From the NCBI RefSeq assembly GCF_004027225.2, contig NC_044279.2, forward strand, positions 49,128,744-49,192,743: a DNA stretch of 64,000 bases, read 5' to 3'. Positions 53,501 to 61,007 of this stretch are shown here, piece by piece. Position numbers and translations under genes: made by a program. This DNA is from Strigops habroptila. Its lineage: Eukaryota > Chordata > Aves > Psittaciformes > Psittacidae. Numbering within the stretch: the stretch's first letter is position 1; every line of letters starts with the position of its first letter. The notes under the pieces were generated by a model. That model ran no database searches, had not been told where the DNA came from, and saw only the letters and a program-made list of their open reading frames with translations.

Positions 53501-56500
53501 ATCTGCTATGTATCTTTTAGGACACACCTAAATTCATTATGTCATATATCTGGAAATTAGTTAGCCCGTTAGTCACCATACTGATCAGTACTGACTCATT
53601 TTTTATCCCTCCCTCTCTGCCTGTATCTGCTTGTTATCTCTGATCATATACTTATATTTTAAACTGCTTCAGAGAGAAATTACCTTTTTTTTTTTTTTAA
53701 ATAAATCAGTAAGTAGCTTAATGGTATTCTGATCCATGACTTTGGATTCTAAGAGTTATAACAGCCTGAATCAGTGTATTAGATTACACAAGTGACTGAC
53801 TGTCCATGGCTGTCCATGGAAAGTAAAAGTTTCTCTGTATGGCTGTTGCTTTCATGCAGCAAAGAGGACAATAGGGCCACGTGAGTTAGACTCCTCAGGT
53901 GATTGAAAATTCGGGGTAAGTGTTGCCATGGTAGTAGCAATTTATATTGAAAAAAGTGAATGCAAGGGAATACTTTTGAATTTTCTGTGATTAAATATGA
54001 AAGGAACATTTTAATGAATACAAATTAGTTACTGTTACCCCCAGAATTTATCACTACTGGTGTGTGTGTGTGCACTAGAATTAGTGAAGTTGGTAGCGAA
54101 ACCTCCAGATAATCTTTGCTGCAGGAAGTGGTGGAGGTGTTTCAGTAAATGGCACTTCCACATCTGAGTCAGAGCTGAACCACAGTCTCAGCATGATGTA
54201 AAGAGTGGCTCAATATGCTGCTGCGGAGCTCTATTTTGAATGAGACATAAAGCTCAACATCCTGTTTGTTAACAGTTCTTAAAGACCCAGTGGCAATTTC
54301 TGGTCTATTAATGCTGACTTCTTGGCCATATGTAAATTCAGGTTGTCACTTGTTTCATTCTTTTTTTAGTTCATCTTATTCTTCCTTTTCTCTTCCCCTC
54401 TGCTTTTATGAAAAAATGGCTTTGACATCAGAGAAACAGGGCAGAGAGAAGTGCATATTATTTATAAAGCTCTGCATTCTGAAGTACTTTTCTCAGAAGT
54501 GTAGTATCATTATCATTACTGTTGCAAAGCTGCAGGACATTCCAGGAACCCTTTGAGTTTATTACATTAGACCAGGATTATACTTTACAATTGTTCTATG
54601 ATATGTCATCTTTATGATTAAAATAAACAGAAACTCCCAAACCACAAGCTCTTCTTTTAAGTACTTCAGCCTTTCATATGGTGAGTGTTCATGTTAGAAA
54701 TTACATGGTGGAATGTTTGTATGAAAATTTAGTGTTTTACTTCCGGCTGCTCTTTCACATTCCTACTTTTTAGCATAAAGATAATAAAAAATAACACGTT
54801 TTATAGAAATAGGAATGTAATATACAAACTATAAAAAGAATATATTGTTTGTTCTTCAGGAATATAAGTTGGCACTTCTACAGTGCTATGGAAGATATCT
54901 TCAGCAGTTCATTTCTGTAAACCTGGATGATATCACAGATGATGTGCATCAATTTAAATCCACCTTTTTTCCACATGGTTTCAGAGACAAAAATGCAGCT
55001 CTTACGGTAGGTTGTTCAGTTGTTTGGCTTTTTTTTTTTAGTCTGAGACTTTCACAGATTCAAAATAAGTAGCCTATTTTATCCTCAAAAATGTACTCTA
55101 TACTAATCAATATTAACTAATCTTCAATAGTTTATCGATATAGATTGTATTGATACTTAACAGTCATATCTATGGTATGAACATCCAGAGTTGTTGTATG
55201 TTTTTAGGAGGATATAAGTGCTTATGCTTTTGTGGCATAAGACAACCACTATCAACTTAATGTTAAAAAGACAATTTTCTCTAAACACGTTATTCTGTAA
55301 TTGTCTACAGCAGGTTTTGCTCTGAAACAGTTGCTGTTAACCACTCTCAGAATCAGGATATGGGCAAAATTTGATAGCTGTCCTGCAATTGTAGAAATTT
55401 CTGTATGGTGTGATCTAAGAAAAAGGCAGAGTGCAAGAGAATTAAAACATTGTACTGTAATCTTGACCATACATGTGCAAAAATACTGCATGTAAAAAAA
55501 AGCTCATGACATAGTAAACAGTGTCATTGCATTACTATCAATAGCTTATTTGCTCACTATGAACAAAGAGGCAGAATACTGAATAGTTTTGGCAGTGCTC
55601 TAAGCTCTGTGAAGCTGACTGACCTCGAGTATGTTGGCATCCTTTTGTGTTCATTGCTTATCAAGGCACAGGCAGGCAATTTATCATTTGTTATCCATGG
55701 AGGAAGGTGTTACAGTAGATATAGGCTGTATGTTAGATTTTACCTTAAGCCGTTCTTTGCTGAGAAGCTCAGTACGTGGTGGAGATTTAAAAAAAAGCTA
55801 ATGCAAGTTATTCTGTCATCAAGACCAACAAAAAGAAACCATAGGGATTTCCTGTGTATTGAGCTAATCAAATTCATATTCCTCTAGTCAGAGTTAGATT
55901 GTAAATAGGTGTTTAGTGAGGAGAAAAAAGCAGACTGTTTGCTTAAAAGCTAGAAGCAGATGTCATGATAGAGGAGATAACTCTGTTTATATTATTTTTT
56001 TGTTTTTCAAATGTAGTTCAGCTTCCTAGAGAGAATATGATCAAAGACTATGTTAATCCATTTTATTTTGTATTTTTGGTTTGTTTTTTTTTTTTTGTTT
56101 TGTTTTGGATTTGTTTGCTTGGTTTTTTTTAATGCTTCTTAAATAAATTTGAAATTCCAGAGCTGGTTTCTCCTGTTTTCTGTATGTCTGCGTAGGCTTT
56201 GAATCAATCCTAGTGCTAGATGTTGTCTATACTAAAATGCCTATTCTATAACTTGGCCTTGAGACACTGAGATATCCCTAAATTTTTTTACATGGAATCT
56301 AGTTTGACAATAATCTCTACAACTGGAAATTGATAATGATAATATGCCAAGTGATTACATTTGAAGGCTTTACATAGAATTTTTTTGCCAGATTTCTGTG
56401 GCTACCTTTTGTTTTTTAATGTATCACTAAAGAAATCAAAGTTGTTCTAAGACTTGAAATTTCCAGTTTCAGTGAATTAACTGCAAAAAATAATATAATT

Positions 56501-59500
56501 TAAAATATTATCAGGTTAGTAGTTTTCTGAGATGTTGATAGATACTGACTGTCTGTGTCCCACTTAGCTCATTTTATTACGTTGGTTTGCTCACATGATA
56601 CTGCACTCCAGACAAGACTGAGATCACCTTATGTTAGGTATTACAAGGAAGAGAAGGAATAATGCATCCGTAGAAGAGAAATGCAATGGGTGAGAGTGAG
56701 AAATCAGATATCTGTGATACAGATGGAGAAGTAAAGTGCAGAAAAGTTAAGACTTAAGTTTACAGCAGGCATCTACAGAGAAGCTAAGAATTAAAGTCAG
56801 ATTGCTTGAATATCAGTTTAATGCCTTTTTTAAGATCCTTTCTCCCTACGGCCCTTTCAGCAGCCCTAGTGCACTAGGTGCATTTGCATCCTGCGATGCA
56901 GTGGAAACTGACGCAGGCTGATGATACAGCAACCTTAAAGCTTTAGCAATTTCTCCGTATTTTAATGCTCCTTTCAATGTCAAGCTGGGGATTTTTTGTT
57001 GTTTGGTTTTGTTTATTTGTTTGTTTGTTTTCTGATACACTTGATCTTTTTGTACTCACGATTTTGTTGTACTTTGCTGATGTGAAATTGATATATGCAT
57101 ATGTTTGAACTACATATATTGATTTTATGTATGTTTCCATATATTTTAGTTCCATGCTTTGCAAGAGAGAAATGTTTGCATTTATCAGATGGTTTGCAGC
57201 AGCGACAGAAATCTCCAGAATCAAGAATCCCTGCAGACTTGCTTCAATGTCTTGTCCTCAATACGACTCATTATGCAAGTGGCTCTACCTCAGGAGAATT
57301 TGTGTTGGCTAATCTACAATGGTACCTCAGGATTTCCATTTACATTTCTTTGCTAAGCAAATTTGTGGAGGGAAACTTTACACGTATTCTTTAAGGTCAA
57401 CCTAAAGGTCATGAATAAATCTCTAGCTACTCTTCAATCACAGTAGGGTTTTTTTGCTTTTATTTTATTTTATTTTTTTAATAAGGTTTTTTTTAAATTG
57501 AAGTTTTTACATGGTGTGCCTTTTTCAGGTGAACTGTTGAAAAAGTAACAGCTTTTTCACCATTGCTGTGGCTAGAGTGTACTAATAAAATGAAATTTAA
57601 GAGCATAATGAGGGTATTTCCTGAGTGAAACTGATTAAAAAAACCCCAACCCCCCTGGATTTTGTTAGCAATAAAATGTTTGTGTTAATGAGTTTGTTTT
57701 GTGTTGAAGAGAGGATTTCAGATCTAAAAGTAGAAAATGATTGTCTGACATTACATCTTTGTATTTTTTAAATGATCTTTAAGGCTAGAGTTAATAATAA
57801 AACTTTTAAAAAATACCCCATGACATATAAGAATTTGAATCTCTGTGTATGATTTTAGTGTGCTACTTTTAAATGCTTGAATTAAGGAAAAAAAAAAAAA
57901 GAAGAAAAATGGAACTTCTGGGAAATAGTTACACAGATAAAATGTGTATCAAGATTTTTGTTTCAAGAACAACAACATTTTTTTAATATTGCTTTGAAAG
58001 GCAATGTTATTTAATCAAAATTTGCTATCATTAATTTGCTGTACTATGGTCAATTGTTGCAATATAAGTTGAGGAGATAATGTGTTTTTAATTTAATTTT
58101 GGAAACTTTGTTTTCTCCAAGCTATAATTGGTCAAAGTTCTTATCCTTTTGTTTTGCTGGGGCTGCCGTTGCCCTCAGTCCTTACTTTTGAGGTGTCGTT
58201 TTTGTTTGTCCGTTTCTATGGGAGAAGAATTAAAACCAAAACATGCTCACCTGCCATTCCTGAGTCCCACTACCTGTGTGTGGGACAGGTCTCTGTACCA
58301 AGCCTAGCCAATAATCTAATCTAATTAAAAGCAGGCACTAACGCAGATTTTCCCCAGTTCCTGAGCCTTTTTCTGTAATTTCTGGCAATCTATTTTGTGC
58401 CTCATTACACATTCGACTGATAAAAAGAAGTCTTCCTAGTGCTTGCTCCATTCTTGCTTATTGGGATAATAACACTCTTCTAGCTATGACAGTTGACATT
58501 GTTATGCCTCCTGCTGCCACAGGTGTCAGACAGAATAGATTCCCCCCCTTGCCGCTGAACTGCAATGTCTTTTATACTTCTGGGGCTGATTTTTGAAAAG
58601 CAATTTGGTGACATAGCCTAAATTAAATATTTTTATGATAGGATTTTATTTGTAAGTTACTTTGATGCTCTTGAAAACTAGCCACAATCAATTTTCTTCA
58701 TTTCACTTATCATACTTAATATCACATAATAGTGGTGGTGTCTGCCAGGACAGTGCCATGACAGACTTAAAAGAATCATCTAAAATAAGGTCTATGAAGA
58801 GAGGTAATATTTTCTTTCAGAGAGGCTGGCATTTGGGTATAAAAAAAAGACTTTTCTCTCTACCAGTTACTTAATAAAAAAATTGATAAGGTACATGTTT
58901 CAGATTTCATTCTTTTATTATACTACTTCATTGTGTAGGTATTTTTTAAGGTAATATCATCCAAGAACTTAATGTCTTCATCTTCTCTAATTTAAAAGTC
59001 ATTATAGAAAAATAATTAGTTTATTTTTCAGCCTCTGGAAATAAGAACCCAGATATTTAAAAAAAGTTTCAGTTGGTTAGCATAACAACTTCATGTAGGA
59101 TTGTAGAACTTACCTAGTTTTTATTAATTTTAATTTACTTTTGCAGGTACTGTTCAGATTTACACCATATGCAGACATTTGATGATGATAGGTCAGTCTG
59201 CTAAGGTATGGCAAAAGAAAATGCACCTATATTTTGCATAACACTGTACCCTGACTTTTCTGTTTCATTGTCATTGTCAGTAGTAGCACTTTGTCACAAC
59301 GGAATAAAATATCTAGGTTTCAATATGGCTGATTTCTAAGCTCTCATGCCTTCATGACTCTGCTCCTTCCTCGGCTGTGGAATGGAGTCCAGCATAATAT
59401 CTTGCTGAGATATGAAACTGAAACTGATATGTTTCAGTGTTCTAGATGCCTTTTTTTTTTTTTCTTTTCTTTTTTTTTTTTTTTCTGGACAGCTATATCA

Positions 59501-61007
59501 AGTCCCAAGAATTGGTCTTTTGTTTCTTAAAATGTGGAAATGTACTGACACCTTGTGGCTAGATTTTTAGCTGTAAATACTTGATAAAAATGACCTGGCC
59601 TTTCCCCCCTGCCCTTTGCTTTTCAACTGTGAGTGTAATTTTTGTTTGTCTTAGCTGTTCTTTCTTCTCCTAAAACTTGAACAGAGACTGACTCAGCCTT
59701 AATCCAGTATATTTTCTTATCTGTTGTTATATTAATCCTTCATTGAGCAGGAAAGATTTTTTTTTTTTTTAGTCTTTGAATGTATTATATTGAAATCAGA
59801 AGTGATTTAGCACCTCCTTTAACGTATTCAGGCTTTTACTATCCAGGAAACAGATGGATCAATTGTAGGTATTTCAGATTCTTTAAATTAGGACAAAAGG
59901 AAAATCTGTATGTGGTCTTAATTTAGGACTAAGGAGGATTCATTGTAGTCAATAAAACATGTTTAAATTAATACAATTTTTGTGATTTTTTTTCTCTCTC
60001 TTTTAACTTGTCCCACCAAGTGAGATAAGCCTTTGTATGTGTCCTTTAGTAATAGGAAGTGTATTTGTATAGGTTAATATGCATTCAGTTTGAAACTGGA
60101 TTTCTTCAATACAGGTCCTGGAATACTTACTGTGGGCCAGTATATGTATGGAATCATCCATTCCGCTCTTATCTGTACATTATTTAACATGGAGAGCCAC
60201 CTTATATACTGCAGTTTCTCAGTGTTATTTTGATTGTCAAGACGGCATCCATGGAGAGGTATCCTGATTTACCATACGTAGCATTTCAGATGCAATCAAA
60301 TGGGAAATAAATATTTATTGAAGTATTCCTGCTTATTATCAGATCGCATGAATTTAGAGTTCTGCCCATATTCCACAATTTAACTGCATAGTGGAGGTGT
60401 GTTTCCATATGTAAATGAGTAATCATTTCAAAGTTAAATGCAACAGCACTCTGTAATATAATCATACTCATAGATTCCTAACACTAAGTACTGGCCAGCC
60501 CCCATGCATACATACAAAAGGTATTTTGCAAAGGTTTTCTTTTTCAAGTGTTGTTCATGACCTGGCTTTCACTGCAGCAATTTGCAGCTGTCTGATTTCA
60601 AGAATGAGATGATTCTAAAATTAAATACCAACATACAGAATATGAAAATAGAGTTATTTGTTTGTTTTTTTTTTCCCTAATACTTTGGACAGATATTTGC
60701 TCGCCGTGGTCTGATTAAAATTGATGAACTGAAGCAATTGGAAAATATCAGTTCTTCGCTGGAAAATTCAGAGACAAAAAAGATTTTTAGAGAGGCCACT
60801 GTAAAGGTATCATTCTTCAATTCATTATAAACAGGTAGAGTAGTTACAATCTGTATGATCAGAACATGTAACACAGTTATTTGCTTACTTCTTCCTTTGT
60901 GTCAGATGTCAGTAATGATATTCAAGAGAGCAGTATATGAACCCAGAAGAAAGCAAAAAACCGACTTTCGACCTAAGTTAAGAGTTAACCTGAAAGAAAC
61001 ACAAAAT
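44375..61007 (+). CDS. CFAP54: CFAP54, cilia- and flagella-associated protein 54 (5' part: exons 1-8, 347 codons)
   Basis: Eight exons (44375-44571, 50433-50538, 54860-55006, 57150-57321, 59147-59205, 60115-60258, 60693-60806, 60906-61007) join in frame with GT-AG introns to give 347 codons and no stop. The product matches the N-terminal region of CFAP54 (the DUF4486-type domain). Recognisable blocks include KYKPRLP, LLQCYGRYLQQF, LRLIMQVALPQE, EYLLWASICMESS, YLTWRATLYTAV and MIFKRAVYE. CFAP54 is a very large protein (about 3,000 residues in mammals) needed to build the C1d projection of the axonemal central pair in motile cilia and sperm flagella. The first 65 residues are rich in Pro, Ala and Leu and less conserved. 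The ATG at 44375 has A at -3 and G at +4. The remaining exons lie beyond the window. Confidence 0.95.
49304..49348. repeat. Short direct-repeat cluster (AGCTCTATA units)
   Basis: AGCTCTAT occurs four times in 45 bases, partly as a duplicated AGCTCTATACA. Single-unit slippage is the likely source. Confidence 0.75.
49562..49566. repeat. Target-site duplication, left copy (CCATG)
   Basis: Five bases directly before the LTR, identical to 50133-50137. If the preceding A is counted, a six-base match ACCATG is also possible, because the LTR itself ends in A. Confidence 0.85.
49567..50132 (+). mobile_element. Solo LTR of an avian ERVL-type endogenous retrovirus
   Basis: The element begins TGTCCTGGGTTCAGC and ends AAACCACGACA, the TG...CA boundaries of an LTR, and is 566 bp long. 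It is flanked by the same 5 bases, CCATG, on both sides (49562-49566 and 50133-50137). Five-base target duplication fits ERVL-type elements. Internal landmarks match a family very common in neoavian genomes: the GTTGTTGCTAAGTAATG block, CCAAAGGGGTATTCCATACC, a TATATAAA box, the GGTCGGCGGGTGGCGAGCAA block, and a G-rich 3' part. No internal gag, pol or env sequence lies nearby, so recombination between two LTRs removed the provirus. It lies in CFAP54 intron 1 in the same orientation as the gene. Confidence 0.92.
49828..49835 (+). promoter_or_regulatory. LTR TATA box
   Basis: A perfect TATATAAA in the middle of the LTR marks its U3 promoter, with transcription expected to start some 25-30 bases downstream and to run in the CFAP54 sense direction. 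Whether it is active cannot be told from sequence. Confidence 0.65.
50133..50137. repeat. Target-site duplication, right copy (CCATG)
   Basis: Five bases directly after the LTR, identical to 49562-49566. Preservation of both copies shows the insertion is intact at its edges. Confidence 0.85.
50433..50538 (+). CDS. CFAP54: CFAP54 exon 2
   Basis: The acceptor is a pyrimidine tract ending TTTTTTAG and the donor is ATCAAA|GTAAGT. The exon has 106 bases, completes the Gly codon from exon 1 and ends on a codon boundary. It encodes ANTLFNIWIKYKPRLPEWYY onward, a strongly conserved CFAP54 block, ending GDSLAQIK. Confidence 0.95.
51020..51130 (+). mobile_element. Possible CR1 LINE internal fragment
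   Basis: The stretch around TGTGTGCAGTTCTGGTCTCCTC, followed by an AAAAGATTCAGGAGCTAGGCTGCTGAAGG-like continuation (about 30 bases), resembles the CR1 segment near the end of the reverse-transcriptase frame. It is short and diverged, so the call is tentative. Confidence 0.4.
52887..52970 (+). mobile_element. Ancient L2/CR1-clade LINE, reverse-transcriptase C-terminal remnant
   Basis: In one frame these 84 bases read HWLPI, then a degenerate middle, then LKVLNGLT and DCLK, with no stop. That follows the pattern HWLP(I/V)...FK.L...KALNGLAP.YL found at the end of the reverse transcriptase in L2 and related LINEs. The 12 or so surrounding codons are decayed. It is an old fossil, not a host gene. 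Confidence 0.55.
54225..54310 (+). mobile_element. Possible ancient L2-like LINE 3' tail
   Basis: The segment TTTTGAATGAGACATAAAGC, then CATCCTG, then TTCTTAAAGACCCAGTGGCA recalls the widespread 3' tail with GATGAGACGTTAAACC and TTAAAGATCCCATGGCA blocks, in the same order and spacing. It lies on the same strand as the remnant at 52887-52970. Diverged and short, so tentative. Confidence 0.42.
54860..55006 (+). CDS. CFAP54: CFAP54 exon 3
   Basis: The acceptor is GTTCTTCAG and the donor ACG|GTAGGT. The exon has 147 bases (49 codons), phase 0 at both ends. It encodes EYKLALLQCYGRYLQQF, then an acidic loop and FFPHGFRDKNAALT, all matching CFAP54. Confidence 0.95.
55007..57149 (+). other. CFAP54: CFAP54 intron 3 (2.1 kb)
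   Basis: GT-AG intron with donor GTAGGT. A+T-rich, with T/G-rich low-complexity DNA at about 56077-56130 and a (GTTT)n tract at 56996-57031. No other recognisable content. Confidence 0.9.
56996..57031. repeat. (GTTT)n-rich simple repeat
   Basis: Imperfect GTTT/GTTTT units ending in three perfect TTTG repeats. Simple sequence. Confidence 0.75.
57150..57321 (+). CDS. CFAP54: CFAP54 exon 4
   Basis: The acceptor is ATATATTTTAG and the donor AATG|GTACCT. The exon has 172 bases, entering in phase 0 and leaving one base of a Gly codon. It encodes FHALQERNVCIYQMVCSSD and, further on, SSIRLIMQVALPQENLCWLI, a hallmark CFAP54 stretch. Confidence 0.95.
57322..59146 (+). other. CFAP54: CFAP54 intron 4 (1.8 kb)
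   Basis: GT-AG intron between AATG|GTACCT and TTTTGCAG|GTACTG. The donor GTACCT is weaker than those of the other introns. It contains T-rich and A-rich runs but no element I can name. Confidence 0.9.
59147..59205 (+). CDS. CFAP54: CFAP54 exon 5
   Basis: A 59-base exon between TTTTGCAG and AAG|GTATGG, too short to stand out as an open frame. It completes the split Gly codon and encodes TVQIYTICRHLMMIGQSAK. Confidence 0.93.
59206..60114 (+). other. CFAP54: CFAP54 intron 5 (0.9 kb)
   Basis: GT-AG intron with donor GTATGG. It has a poly(T)-rich tract at 59451-59484 and a second T run near 59757-59771. Nothing else is recognised. Confidence 0.9.
59451..59484. repeat. Interrupted poly(T) tract
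   Basis: Thirty-two T residues with two C interruptions in 34 bases. It could be the reversed poly(A) tail of a retrocopy, but no body is recognisable beside it. Confidence 0.85.
60115..60258 (+). CDS. CFAP54: CFAP54 exon 6
   Basis: The acceptor is CTTCAATACAG and the donor GAGAG|GTATCC. The exon has 144 bases (48 codons), phase 0 at both ends. It encodes VLEYLLWASICMESSIPLLS, then YLTWRATLYTAVSQCYFDCQ, among the most conserved parts of the domain, ending GIHGE. Confidence 0.95.
60259..60692 (+). other. CFAP54: CFAP54 intron 6 (0.4 kb)
   Basis: GT-AG intron of 434 bases with donor GTATCC and acceptor TTTGGACAG, preceded by a long T run. No other features. Confidence 0.92.
60693..60806 (+). 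CDS. CFAP54: CFAP54 exon 7
   Basis: The acceptor is TTTGGACAG and the donor GTAAAG|GTATCA. The exon has 114 bases (38 codons). It encodes IFARRGLIKIDELKQLE, then a Ser-rich linker and a basic helix ending FREATVK. Confidence 0.95.
60906..61007 (+). CDS. CFAP54: CFAP54 exon 8
   Basis: The acceptor is CTTTGTGTCAG and the donor AAAAT|GTGAGT. The exon has 102 bases (34 codons). It encodes MSVMIFKRAVYEPRRKQK, then a basic segment ending NLKETQN. It is separated from exon 7 by an intron of only 99 bases. It is the last exon found in the window. Confidence 0.95.

Larger units (their letters stand above)
50539..54859 (+). other. CFAP54: CFAP54 intron 2 (4.3 kb)
   Basis: GT-AG intron with donor GTAAGT. 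It is A+T-rich and holds three worn LINE-like fragments, listed separately, a poly(T) run just before 53700 and a short (TG)n at about 54060. No exon-like segment is evident. Confidence 0.9.
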
